A stretch of DNA of 60,000 nt from Adiantum capillus-veneris (GCA_014529385.2 CM043959.1:49423122-49483121); one strand, 5' to 3'. Positions 46,150 through 57,469 are shown, counted from the first letter of the stretch. Numbers and translations: made by a program. The notes: generated by a model from the letters alone, not told the origin.

Positions 46150-46640
46150 ACTGATTTGTGCCTACGGAATTTGTGATACCTAGTTTCAGGATGGCAGTCG
46201 AGTATGGGTTAGATTTTAATCACAATTTGAAACAGAGACTGGAGGAGTTAATACAGCTGGATGAGTTAAGGTAGAGGGCTATGCTGGAACAGGAAATTGT
46301 TCAGCAAAGAAGGAAACACTGGCATGATAGACGAATCAAAGTCAGGGAGTTTGAGAAAGGAGATTTGGTTCTGTTATATCAATCAAAACTAGGCCCTAAA
46401 AAACCAAACTTAAAGATAGCTTGGGCAGGTCCATATGAAGTTGATTAGGTGTTCTCCAATGGCACAGTAAGATTGAAAGATTTATCTGGATTACTATTGC
46501 CAGGGGTATATAATGGGGCCAAAATCAAGCTCTCTTATTCAGAAGACAGAGAGACTTCCAGGGATCAGGGTACTGGTAGTCTAGGAATTGAAGACCAAGG
46601 AATTCCAGAATCATCTATTTTAAGCCTCCAAAGCCAGTAA
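46150..46640 (+). pseudogene. Gypsy-3 integrase C-terminus only
   Basis: Within 30 bases of the RNase H fragment the sequence resembles the integrase tail (PSFRMAVEYGLDFNHNLKQRL, HWHDRRIKVREFEKGDLVLL, WAGPYEVD and SNGTVRLKDLSG). The zinc finger and the DDE core, normally about 300 residues, are absent, and two in-frame stops interrupt the tail. The element cannot make its own integrase. Confidence 0.78.
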
Positions 46641-46848
46641 AAAGTCAGAAAAGTATCAATACGACAACACCATGGTAGTACAAGAACCAGTAAAGTGTCA
46701 AAACCGATATCAGCTTTTATGGGAAAAAGGGTCAGTTGGACTATTAGTAGTAATCATTTCAGAGAAGATGGAGAGGATTAGCCAATGCATGTATGCCACG
46801 TCATTTGTGGTGCACATGACTCTAGGAACGGTAAGTAGTGGAGCTTTT

Positions 46849-48036
46849 ATGGCACGAACGCGTATAACAATAAGGAGAGTAGGTATTTTTCCTCATACAT
46901 CTCTTGCACGACGTCTGCCTACTGTTATCCATTTGCCATCGCCAAGCTCTCAAGTTTCGTCACTACAACCACAAACTTCTTCGTCTGAGGAAACTGCTGA
47001 TTGCTATCTATCTTTACCAGTCACACGAGGATACAGATTTGAAGCTTCAGTCCTCTTCTTCTTCCTCTACTGACTCATCGTCTTCACGATGTATGGGTAG
47101 GAAGAAAATGTCGGAAAGGATACAGGAAACTATAGAGGAAACCCAAGCACTTATTGATGTTGCAAAAGCTTCTCTTCCACTTATCCCTCACAGTAAAATA
47201 CAGTGGTATGTGTTTACTAAGCAAGTGGAGGCATTACTCTAACTATGGGATTTGCATGTGGTTGTGCAAGCCACAAGAATTGAGTTTGACACAGCTATCA
47301 TTAGACAGGTTCTTGATTCCTTCAATGTGGATGAAGGAAGTGATATGGTCTATGGTAGGAAAGTGTCGGTAACACCTAAAAATATTGCTTTTGCATTCAA
47401 GATGCCAAATGAGCCAAAGCCATATGTAGCAATAGCAGAACAGATCAGTGCAACTCTAAAAGAAGATGATGTTGCCAAGAAGAAACGCAAAGCCAGTGCG
47501 CAAGGGGTTCCAGTATAGCAGGTCTGGACATTCCCGCTGCTTACGGCTTTGTAGTTGAAGTTGTGAGTCTCAAAAACAATCTAACTTATGTGTCAGATAA
47601 ATTTTCTGCCATGTTACTGGCAAAAATATTGGACGCCACAGTTCCAATAAATCTATGTGAGATTTTGTCACATAATGTGCTTCAGTAGACTGCTAAGTTG
47701 AAGTCCCAAAATGTTTTCAAAGCTTGGTATGTTTGGCAGTTCCTTTACTGGGTAACTTCTCCGGGCGCTCATGACCAGGTAAGGATGGCTTGGAGCCAGA
47801 AGCCCTTTCCGCTAACTAAAAATGTGGATTTATTATCAGATGAAGAAGCTAGCTCTCACTGGGCAAAAGAGGAAAGCCACGCAAGAGGAAGCTGGCAATT
47901 CTAAAAGATCAAAATTTACATTGGCCAAAAGCAATGTTTTCCTTAAGCAGCTAGAAAGTCGGGTTATAACAATGTCTGTTGAAAAGACTCCAGCAGACCA
48001 GACTTCGGCTGACCATTCTAAACAACCTCCCGTCTA
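46849..48036 (+). pseudogene. Gypsy-3 extra 3' ORF, block A (plant-transposon-domain-like)
   Basis: From an ATG at 46849 (MARTRITIRRVG...) through several frames to 48036. The middle part (IQWYVFTKQVEALL ... FDTAIIRQVLDSF ... YGRKVSVTPKNIAFAF) and a following out-of-frame LLAKILDATVPINLCEIL resemble the conserved spacing of the putative plant transposon protein domain (Pfam PF20167) found in Athila-type elements. This is recognition from memory. The ORF sits between integrase and 3' LTR, where Athila elements carry an env-like ORF. No signal peptide or membrane segment is seen. Confidence 0.5.
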
Positions 48037-48402
48037 GACCACTGGTGGAATCAGCCAGCCAGCAGGGCAAATTTCAGCGACCACCAGTGCAAGAAAAGAC
48101 CAGTCAGATAGGACCAGTTCTAAGCAGCCAGTGGGTCACACTGATAAGGGAAAAGGACCAGTACCTTTGAGTCCATTTAGTAAGGTTTCCATCCCTTATA
48201 GTGAAGTGGCTTTGCATTTAACCAAGAAGGACCGGTTACAACAACTGCAGACTCATCCTCTCAAAGGACGCCTACTCCTGCACAAATCTGACTATTCTAC
48301 ACTACCATATATGGCTCCTGTCGCAATTTACGAGCCAGTTACCTGTGACCTAGCCACACTGAATGATGTTCAGTACTTATTCAGTCTTCCTGGAACACTA
48401 TT

Positions 48403-48852
48403 GTGAATGCTATAGGACAAATGTTGGATGCCTCAGTGTCTAATGAGGAATTGACCAAGTTGAAGGATGAACTAAGGGAGACTAAGCAGCAAGTTGAGAA
48501 GTTCGAGCAGGAGAGAGGAACACAATCATTGCGGCATAGTATCCTGGAAAATCAATCAGATAAGACCATTCAGCATTTAGAAGATAAGTTGTCGAAGATG
48601 GAGTCTGAGATGCGGATGCTTAGAGAAGAAAAGGCAGAGGCTAAAAGAGCTGCTAACAGATTCGAAACCATGCTGCGAATGAAGAGAGTTGATTTCAACT
48701 CATTGTTGACTAGCCACATTGCATTGAAAGCCACTTTAACTGAAAGATATATCTATAATAATTTAGTTGAGATATTGAATCCAGAGGGGAATGTTGTTTT
48801 CAATATAGATAATCTGAAAGCACTTATGGAAACAATGCAGAGTGATTTGTAG
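48403..48852 (+). pseudogene. Gypsy-3 extra 3' ORF, block B (coiled coil)
   Basis: 149 open residues, first ATG at 48421. Residues about 15-90 show heptad-like Leu/Lys/Glu spacing (LTKLKDELRETKQQVEKFEQ, HLEDKLSKMESEMRML), predicting a long coiled coil. It continues the 3' coding region of block A after a stop and frame change. The function is unknown. Confidence 0.5.
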
Positions 48853-49389
48853 GATAAACTTTTTGAATACAACAGTGCTTTGGCAAATCAAGTTATCCTG
48901 GATTATATTGAACAACAGAACAACCTCGATGAGGATGATGATTAAGCAACAGAAGAGGAAGAGAAGGAGGATGAACCAACAGAAAGGCATGATGATGTGA
49001 TGACTCTCCTCCATCTCCACCTTCAGGATCTGGTGCTGGTGGAACAGGGGCCACAGGGGGAAACTAGTCCAATACAGACCAGCCATACTAGTATAGGGGT
49101 CAGCAGTCGGGTGATTAGTAGGCTAGAGATCAACAACCCAGCAACACTGGGAATTCACCAATACACCAGTCTCACTGCACAGTTCGGATGAGAAAGGGAA
49201 AGGTAAAGCTGTGACTGGGATTCTAAAAGGTGATGAGCAACATTCATTACAGCTCATCACACTGAACAAGAGACTAAGACATCAGCAAGCTCCTATAACT
49301 AGGATGTATCTGGAGGATGATGTTCTTCTGTCTGATCTTGAACGATTTCAACAACTATATGTCGACACCAGAGACATGGTCCAACATTA

Positions 49390-50460
49390 AAAATCAACTG
49401 CTTTCCATGACCAAGAGGTGTGCCAACTGCCTGAGCATCCTAGCAGGATTCAATTGCTAGAAAGAGTACCTGAATGGGTACTAAACTCTGATGACAAACT
49501 AGCTAATCCACACTGGCAGCGGCAGTCTACTGCAGACTGTCATTCCCTAGCCATCGAATTAGAGCTCCTACTGGGGAACATGCCAACCTATAAATGTATG
49601 AAGGACGTCAAAGTCAATTGAAAGAAGTTTTACTGCAAATGAAAATTGCCAGGAGAGTTCTGGATCAGAGGGTACAAGCTATTCTTCAAGATCATGCTAC
49701 TACCAGTAAAGGGCCATTAACTCAAATGAAAGTAGGAGAACAAGCAACTGCTCTCCGAAGACTGTTTCAACTGGTCAGAGTAACTAGAAAGATGATGCAA
49801 CAGGAGAACCAGGCTGTCCTCAATTTTCTGGAATTTGTACCCGATTCCCCAGTCCTCCTGTATACTTTACCAGATAGAGAAGTTGAGCTGCCTAGGTTTT
49901 TTCCAGCAGTGTATCCTCAACATCTAGAACCAGTAGATTGGCTCACATACTATAATATTACTGATGATCTTTAGGATTGGTATGAGCGATCCACTGTAGA
50001 ATGAAAAACCTGGCAAACACTGCTCAATGATGCTCTTCAATTAAATGATCCTGGGGAACTAAAGGAGGAGATACAGAGGGTTAAGCTATGTATGGGACAA
50101 TGGAAAATCCACCTTAGAGGTCTCACCAAGATCACAAACCAGCTACTGCAACTTACTGTGGAGTCCTCTACAATCCCTGAAAAGGATGTTACAACTAAAC
50201 CAGGCCTGGTACCACATTACAGAGAGATGGCTGAGATTATCTTTGAAGCTAGGATTAAAACCAAATCAGCCTCTTCCAGAAGGATGGATCCATACAGCTT
50301 CGCATTTTCACAAATTGGCTAGAACTCGTCTGACAAAAGGCAAACGCACGCTCTATGATCCCGACACCAAAACCTATCATCCTCTCACGCCTTATGAAGT
50401 GGAAATGACCACAGAAAGGCGAGATCAGCTTCAACAGGAGGCCATTTACAGACTTATCTA
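49390..50460 (+). pseudogene. Gypsy-3 extra 3' ORF, block C
   Basis: Open pieces at 49418-49621, 49594-49974 and 50092-50322, in different frames with stops between. They are helical and Gln/Leu-rich (ALRRLFQLVRVTRKMMQQENQ), with no family recognised. They read as one decayed protein continuing block B. Confidence 0.45.
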
Positions 50461-50539
50461 GAAGGACAATGTTGGCACTGAGACATCTGAAACACCAACA
50501 CGATCAAAGGGCAAGAGGAAGCGGGTTCAATGGAACGAT

Positions 50540-50880
50540 ACTCTGTAGTTCCATCTCAGAATCCGATGGTGGATTTTTCCAGCCGTTCTCAGAATCAGAC
50601 GGTGGATTTTTTCATCCAATTTCAAAATCAGACGGTGGATTTTCCTAGTAAGGTGTTGGAATTTCTTTGTCTAGACACCCTTGGAATTACAACTATAGGA
50701 GTGTCAAGCACTCAACAAGCATGAAGTATGGTATAAAGTTAGCAATACCAGGAGAGTTAGCAACTTCAGAAGAGTATTATCATGAGGAACATAGGCCAAC
50801 TCATGAGGAACATTGGCCAACCCAGCAAGCAAGCAAAGAGGTTCCTAAACACCTCAGAAGAATCAGACGGTGGATTTTTT
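50540..50880 (+). repeat. Short repeats before the Gypsy-3 3' LTR
   Basis: A CAGAATCAGACGGTGGATTT-type unit occurs at about 50550, 50590 and 50625 (33-40 bp spacing) and again at 50860. Between them CATGAGGAACATNGGCCAAC is repeated in tandem at 50781 and 50802. Confidence 0.8.
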
Positions 50881-50910
50881 TCAGAAATTTTGGACTCTTA
50901 CCAAAATTCA

Positions 50911-50926
50911 AGAAAGGAGGGAAGGA
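50911..50926 (+). other. Gypsy-3 polypurine tract
   Basis: AGAAAGGAGGGAAGGA abutting the 3' LTR start. Confidence 0.8.
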
Positions 50927-51424
50927 TATAGACAATGAAGACAGTCTCAACATGCGGGAACTGTCTCCCAGAAGCCGAACAGTGGATCAGTCAGTAATTA
51001 CCACGGCGGTTACCATAGTAACCTCAAGAGGCTATAAATAGAACCCATTACATTGTAATCGAGTTGATTGTACTTTGGGCTACTTGTACTTTTGACTTCT
51101 TACTCCTAGTCTCTTGGTTTTAGTCTTCGAAGTTGTTCTTGAGTTACAATCTCTTTACTTGTAATTCTACTATGTAATCATTACTACAGTAGTCAATTGG
51201 GCTTCAGTCTGTTATACCTTGTACTCGTTCTTTATAAACTCTAAATCTGAACCTGAAACACTTTTCCAGTCATTCAGTCTGTTTTTAGTCGCAGTAGAGT
51301 ATTTTAGTTCAGTTAACTATTCCAGTTCATTCCATTCCAATTTCATTGATTGGATTGACGACTTCCAGTAGTTGTAAATTCTAACACTGAAATCAGCTAT
51401 CTAAAGAGATTAGCTCCAAGTCCA
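50927..51424 (+). repeat. Gypsy-3 3' LTR
   Basis: 498 bp, starting TATAGACAATGAAG (first dinucleotide TA instead of TG, a point change) and ending TCCA. It is the partner of 33790-34296. Confidence 0.88.
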
Positions 51425-51791
51425 ACTCCGTACAGCAAGCAAATGTAAATATGTATAAATGAACAAATTTTTTTTCTTATAAGACTCTCTTTTTCTTTAT
51501 TGTGCGCACATGTTAATGAGTATGCATACTTAGGATCATGTTTGTGGAGACGACGTCTCACGAACACCAAGTAGAGCTTGTTACTCTACTATGGAAGATT
51601 GATAGGACTAATGTGTAGACATGCTTGCTGCATCTAAGGCTCTCAAGCACCAAATGGACTAGTCATCCATTCTGGAACGGTGGCGTAGGGTAAAATAGGG
51701 ATCCTCTACCCGCTAGCAAACGGACTAATAATTAGGCTTTATCTTCTCTACCTCATAATCGAGGACGACTATGATTTCAAGAGAGAGGTAA
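51425..51791 (+). mobile_element. Chromovirus 3' untranslated tail
   Basis: Sequence between the Gypsy-3 insertion and the chromovirus LTR. It ends GAGGACGACTATGATTTC then AAGAGAGAGGTAA, a polypurine-like tract directly before the TGTCATAAAA LTR start. This arrangement is typical of chromovirus 3' ends. Confidence 0.6.
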
Positions 51792-52410
51792 TGTCATAAA
51801 ACCTAAAATCTAATTCTCCCAAATGATTTTCTCAAGTTAAAGTAATCATTTAATATGGGAAAGTACCAGGGACGTAAAAGCTAGAATATTGATAAGGCTG
51901 CCAGACCGGTCTATGCAGGGATCCAAAGGAGGTAAAATAGGGATCCAAAGGGGGACAATCTGCAAAAGAGAAATGTGCTTCAATGGGGCTTAAAAGACCT
52001 AAGGTTCAGCTCCATTAAGACTTCCATAGGCTAAGGTTCCTAATTTTTTATTCAATTGTCCAAAGGCCAATGTAAGGGAAAATCGGATGGTCTTAGTCTT
52101 CCCACATCCCTATCAAGGAGGGGGCGAGCCATGAGAGTAGGGGATGAGAGAGAAACATAGACACTCTCCAAAGCTCCCCCTTTACACAAAGGGATTATTG
52201 GACACAAATCATGCTCAAAGGCCAGTTGCCCCCAAGCTTCCCTCAAATTCTATTGGATGGCCATAGAGGTGGACCAATGAGAATTAGGCTAGAGTAAATT
52301 TAGTCTAATCAATTTAAAAATGCTTGATAAAAGAACCAATAGAAATTAAGCTCCCTAGAAAGATATTGGACAGTCTACCAAGGGGTCCAATGAGCATTCA
52401 ACAGCCCAAT
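51792..52410 (+). repeat. Chromovirus 3' LTR (at least this part)
   Basis: Starts TGTCATAAAACC. The part shown is supported by alignment to the inverted copy at 1-639. The LTR very probably continues to the right, perhaps to about 53.2 kb, but there is no second copy in the window to fix its end. Confidence 0.75.
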
Positions 52411-53962
52411 GGCTTGCCTGATTTCTACTGGTCAGTAGACTAAGAGGTTTAAGCTTCTAATTTGTGATTGGCTAAGCTTTACAGGGGTCAATGGGATGCC
52501 ACCATTAGCAAATAGCAAGAGGGGTCGACCAAGATGAGAGAGGAGGTTTCATTTTACTCTAAGTCATTGCTACACAAACACACACAACTCATGTGTGCAA
52601 GAAGAACTCCATCTCCTTCTCCAAGCATTGAGAAGTAGAGGCCTACACCAACAACTCTTGGCTATGGAATGCAAATCCAACCCAGAGCCAAGCTTCAATG
52701 GCATGCTCATCTCCTCTACCATGCTAATTAATAAGCGAAGCCATGCTATTAGAGTGATTATATGAGGAGAATACTTCTTTTTTGTAAGATACCTCTTCTT
52801 CCTCTCAATCTATCCTCATTCCCAATTAGCTCTCACCATTTTTGAAGGTGTGAGGTCTTGGGCCTGAGGCTTGGGACACTAGGTGTGTTTTTCAAGAATA
52901 ACTTGGTGTATGAAGCTTCCATCTTCGTTACACTAACTAGTTTTACCAAGAAACACAAATATTGTATTGTACAAAAGTCTCCTTTGATGGGAGAATCTAT
53001 AATACAAAGCCTTTATGGAGGGGGAACCGGCTCTATGAAAATCCGGTTCTCAACCGTTGTCAATTGTTCTATTTTTCTCTCTTTTCAAGTATTGTCAATG
53101 CCAAATTAGCTAGGTGTAAATTGCTATGTTGCTTTCTCAAATTAAGTACTCTATCTATGCCCATTAGGAACTTGTTCTTAATGAAAGGCTCACTATGTTA
53201 TCAATTTCCGCTACACACAAGTTACTAGTGCATTAAATGCTACATAAGTTCCAATTACGTGATAAGTTTATCTCAAGAAAACCTCTTTCAACGGAGAAAA
53301 AAGATTTTGATTCTTCCCACGGCCGTCTTTTCCCTCCTATTCTTACCTCCCTCCTCTTCCTACTATCTTCTCTTTCTCTTTTTATTGTGTGTTATCTTCT
53401 TCAAGCAATGAAATCCATGCCGATCAATTTAGTGTGTATTTCTTTGCAAATATCGATGAGAAAGTGTTTAAAACGGTGATGTCGATTAAGTGCTTAGATA
53501 TAGAAGATGTTCTAAATTTTCTGAAAGAATGTTGGGGCGAGAAAATAAGTGAATGGAGTGATTTGCAAAATGAAAATTGGATACATTACCTATATCCATA
53601 CCTAAAACTTCATCTTGTCATTCTTCTGCACTTTTTGGTGGCATCATATGGGTAGTTAATTGGTCCCTTTGGATCAAGACATGGATGATTATGTTGAGAA
53701 CCCCATAGATGGCATTGATGTATGGATGAAAAGTGAACACTTAGCCACTTTGAACATAAGATCCATGTGCACATTGCAGCAAGTAAGGCACTTCCTCCTA
53801 GCCAAATTGCAATTTTCCTCTTCCACACACACAAATTTTTTTGCGTGGATACAACATGTGGATTACGCTCTAACACCATCAATAAGAAGACTTCACTTCA
53901 AGACTTAATGGGTGGATCTTTGAGGTCTCTTGGGACTATTCTTACAACATTAGAAACTTTTC

Positions 53963-53969
<7 letters not shown>
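52411..53969. other. Probable LTR continuation, then unassigned sequence
   Basis: 52411 to about 53230 may be the rest of the chromovirus LTR. 53390-53655 has an 88-residue open frame (EIHADQFSVYFFANIDEKVF...) of unknown family, without supporting splice or start context. Confidence 0.4.
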
Positions 53970-54001
<32 letters not shown>

Positions 54002-54065
54002 CACACACACACACACACACAAAGAAAAGAGAGAGAGAGAGAGAGGGAGAGAGAGAGAGAGAGAG
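53970..54065. repeat. Compound microsatellite (CT)n(AC)n(GA)n, self-complementary
   Basis: The CT block (53970-53998) and GA block (54029-54065) are complementary across an AC spacer, so this could fold into a hairpin. Confidence 0.95.
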
Positions 54066-54789
54066 TCCCCAAAATCGTAATTCTCATCATTTAACCACCC
54101 AAGTGACAAAAAGTTGTTAACAATATAATTAGATAATGAGTCTAACCCAAGCCAATCCCCGTCAAACATGGTTATAGACTTAGATCCTAAACCATACAAT
54201 GGTTCTAAACTTTTTTTCTTTAGGTGAAAACATCTTCAATCTATTCTTTCTACAATGAGAAGTTTCCATCAAACTTCTCATAGTAGGTCTTCATCTTTTT
54301 TGTTAGGCTCATCTACACGATTAGTGTGTGTCGAGAGTTGAATGACCTACACAACTAACGCATCGAGGATTTTGCCTTGGTGGTACCTAAACACCCGGTA
54401 CTGGACATCGAAGAGGTATGGCGTCTAAACTGTTATGGTGGTCTTGATACCCTATCACTTACTAGTACTTGGAATCTCGGGTTCCTGAAGGGAAGCGAAG
54501 CGGCCTTAGATTATGTCTGTCGAAGTTGGAGATATTCTGGCTCGCTCCTATGGCGAAGTGAAATTCTCTATCTCCGTAGTATAATGAAAGTGGATGGATG
54601 GATCGGTCGATCCCTACACAGGGTCCGATACTCTACTAGCTATTTTGTTATAAACTTTTTCATGTTATGGTTTACCCAAATTTTGTCATTGCATTAATAT
54701 ATGGTTGCCTGTTTCATTTAGATGAAAAATTTAAAAATTCTTTGTTGTCATTCTCTCATGTCTCTGTACACTCTACTTCATCCTGCACG

Positions 54790-54842
<53 letters not shown>

Positions 54843-55109
54843 ATGCGGTGCACATATCCACCCTCTACAATGTTATATTTTTCTTGAGTACGCTTTCATT
54901 CATCACACCCATTCAAAGGTAGCACTAATCGCTAGATGCCTCTGGATACAATCCGGCTCATGGCCTAAACTCCATGCTTGGTCGGGCGCCCAAAACTCCT
55001 CCCTTATGTAAACGCTTCCGCAACACTCATGTATATTAAAAATTATATAAAGGTGTAAATTGTATAACTTGGGCATAGATCCCTGGGGAGGGATAACTCT
55101 CAACTAGCC
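54066..55109. other. Intergenic, no gene seen
   Basis: Short frames only. A CT tract lies at 54791-54839. Confidence 0.5.
54791..54839. repeat. (CT)n microsatellite
   Basis: About 24 CT units. Confidence 0.96.
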
Positions 55110-55560
55110 TAGATGCTCGTTTCTCTAGCAACAACGTCAATGTCTCACAACATTTCATTCTCTGGCAACAACATCAATGTCTCACAACATTTCAGAGAGA
55201 AAGCTCATCACAAACTTTTTGTGCTTTCGTAAGAGCACCACATTCGGCATACATATTCAAGTACTCATTGCCAACCACAACATCTTTTTCTCCGACAGCC
55301 TTGACTAGCAATCTCATTGTGAATTCTCTTGCACATGTGATGATCTTGCATAAGGCTGCACGCCTTCAAGGTGCAAACATAAGGAAAAGCAACCTATTCT
55401 TCGCCTTTGGTTGAGGCAGCCTAGAGCTTCCTTGCCATAGCCATGATAGGCATATCCTACTATCAACGAGAGGGCACATTTTAGTCAGGAATCACATCAA
55501 GAACTTTAGGTGCTTTCATAAGGGCGATAAACCATGTCATTACATACATTCTTGCGATGC
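55110..55560 (-). pseudogene. Pentatricopeptide-repeat (PPR) protein fragment
   Basis: Read on the minus strand through frameshifts and stops, several PPR hallmarks follow in order: KAPKVLDVIPD (about 55490), VGYAYHGYGKEALGCL (about 55450), TLKACSLMQDHHMCKRIHNEIASQG (about 55330, given here only as a landmark run), and MYAECGALTKAQKVCDEL (about 55230). This is the order of a plant PLS-class PPR array with MYxKCG and NEI motifs. Intact relatives bind organellar RNA. At least three breaks, and the absence of any start or C-terminal domain, show it is a dead fragment. A 46-bp tandem duplication (about 55120-55190) lies at its end. Confidence 0.75.
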
Positions 55561-55671
55561 AGTGAAGGAGTCACAATGAGAATGAGATGACAAAGTATTA
55601 TGGTTTGAACAAGGCCCAAAGAAAAGCGTGATAGATCGGCCGGTAGGCCGGTCCGTAATGCTAGTACCTAA

Positions 55672-57239
55672 TTATGCCAATTGTCCAAGATGATCTAACC
55701 TTGAACTCCCTGATACAAGCTTTACCACATGCTTGAAGTTGGCAGAGGAAGAGCCACTTGAACCTATGGAGAAAGCTGCTGCAGATTGCACCTTATCAGC
55801 CCAGCTTCGCAACTCCTCCGCTTTCAACCCTTCAAAGAGTGCTTGCACACTCTCCTCTACTTGCTCTTGCTGAAGTCTTTCACTACTCATATCCAAGCAA
55901 ACCTTCCAACACTGCACAAGACACATCAAATTGAGCTTTTGCTCTCCAAAGACAGGCATCCCTATCATGGGCACTCCTCTGCACATGCTCTCCAAGGATG
56001 AATTCCATCCACAATGCGTCAGAAAGCCCCTGATTGATGCATGGGACAGCACCTCAACCTGAGGTGCCCATGGCACCACAAGCCCTCTATGCTCTGTTCT
56101 CCCCTTGAATGCTTCTATGAAGGAGGCACTCTGATTTCCCGCTAACATATTCGGCCTCAAAGACCACAAGAAATTCCTGCCACTTGCTTCAATGCCCAAT
56201 GCAAGCTCTTCAAATGTGGCTTCTTCGAGGCAAACCAAAGTTCCAAACGAGATGTAAAGCACTGATGCAGGCTCGCGAGCGTCTAGCCATTTCAGACAGA
56301 AGTGCTCTGCTTTGATTTTGTTTTCCTCTTTTGATCCTGTTGATGAAGGTGATGTTGATGTAGAAGACCTGAAATAAGCAAGAGGTAAAAGGGGACCAAT
56401 AGAGAGTACATTCAATCCTTGTCCTCTCAAAGCATCCAAAGCTTCTGCTTCTAAGGATTCAAAGGTATTGATTACCACTGCAAGAGCTCCATTGAGCTGC
56501 AGAAATGGTTTCAGGATGAAGTCAAAGATGAAATCGCCCACCAGTTCACGTCGGAAGATCACAGGAGCTTCCGATGCAGTGTGGGTTGGCACACCAGGGA
56601 TGTGCTCGATGATCTCACGCTCATCTGCAGATACAGAAAGATATTAGGCCTGTACAACTTTTGCGAGCACACAATGACTCTGAGCTATGTAGCTATGGAA
56701 CCGTAGAAGGTGGCTTTGCAACCTGCGGGAAGGTGAAATCCACCGGCGAGAGTCACATGGTAAGAGAAGCTAGCAGCTGATTGAGTCCAGAATGCAATGC
56801 GGGGAATACCGAACTTATCTGCGAGGCATTGTGAGAAGGGGATACGAACATCTGCGAGGAGGCAAGTGAAAGGAAGTAAAGGTTCCTGCTTCAGCAAAGA
56901 ATGCATCACATTTTCAACTTCCTCTAGCATGCAGGATGAAATATATTGAAGGCAACGTTCCATGGATCCGCGGATGCGAAGATCTGGAGGTGACGGGTAT
57001 GCATCGCTGAGGGAAAGCAAGCGCAGGGGGAGGTGGAAGCGATCGAGAAGAGGCTGCAAAGAAGGGAGAATGCGCGAATGGTAATGAGGAATATTGATGA
57101 AGGAGATGGTGACGCCCTCAGCAGCAAGCTTCAGCGAAAGCTCAAGAAGAGGATTGACGTGGCCTTGGAATGGGAATGGCAGAGCCAGCGTATGCGGTTA
57201 CCTCTTCTTCTTCGCCACCTCAAGGTTTATCTCCGCCAT
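55672..57239 (-). CDS. UDP-glycosyltransferase (family 1 UGT), two exons, stop at codon 14
   Basis: Exon 1 is 57239-56723 and exon 2 is 56624-55672. They are joined by a 98-bp intron with donor CCCGCAG/GTTGC and acceptor TCTGCAG/ATGAG, and the phases match. The length of 489 residues is normal. The N-terminus has PFPFQGHVNPLLEL with the catalytic-type His at residue 27. The C-terminal PSPG box is 44 residues (about 358-401), from WAPQVEVLSH through HCGWNSSLES to PVFGEQ, and the final Gln is typical of UDP-glucose users. It would move sugar from UDP-sugar onto a small acceptor in the cytosol. The ATG (57239, GGCAATGGCG) is followed by 13 codons and an in-frame TAA at 57200-57198, and coding similarity continues in the same frame beyond it. 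It is either a nonsense allele, a sequencing error, or a gene starting elsewhere. Confidence 0.88.
56625..56722 (-). other. Intron of the UGT gene
   Basis: 98 bp, GT...AG, with a T-rich stretch before the acceptor (ATCTTTCTGTATCTGCAG). It lies between the N- and C-terminal halves, just before the EIIEHIPG segment. Confidence 0.85.
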
Positions 57240-57469
57240 TGCCAAAGACAAGAAAAGATACCTAGCAGATAACCTAAACGAAGCTCCACACTATCTCGCG
57301 CGGGCGGCTTCAAATGGTATCCACGGCAAATTTGTAAATTCGGGGAAAATATCGAATCTGACGATCCACGATTGGCGCGCCCCGCGTTTTCCTCCTCCAC
57401 CATTGATCCCATTTGACCATGCCCGTGTGATATAGTGGCCAAACCTCCAAAGCCGATTGCCCGGGAGGC
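57240..57469. other. UGT upstream region
   Basis: 230 bp between the UGT start and an inverted-repeat element. No TATA box is recognised on the minus strand. Confidence 0.4.

Larger units (their letters stand above)
33790..51424 (+). mobile_element. Gypsy-3: Athila/Tat-like Ty3/gypsy element with two nested insertions
   Basis: Direct LTRs at 33790-34296 and 50927-51424 bound a 17.6-kb unit. Without the copia (34882-40477) and solo LTR-X (43945-45883) insertions it is about 10.1 kb. Order is LTR, primer site, gag, protease, RT, RNase H, integrase C-terminus, about 4 kb of extra 3' coding sequence, polypurine tract, LTR. The integrase catalytic core is missing. It inserted at the end of the chromovirus pol. 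Immediate flanks ACTTT and ACTCC agree at three of five bases, so the target duplication is uncertain. Confidence 0.88.

Noticed and set aside
53389-53655. 88-residue plus-strand gene
   Set aside because: The frame is open but has no recognisable domain, weak start context and lies where an LTR continuation is possible.
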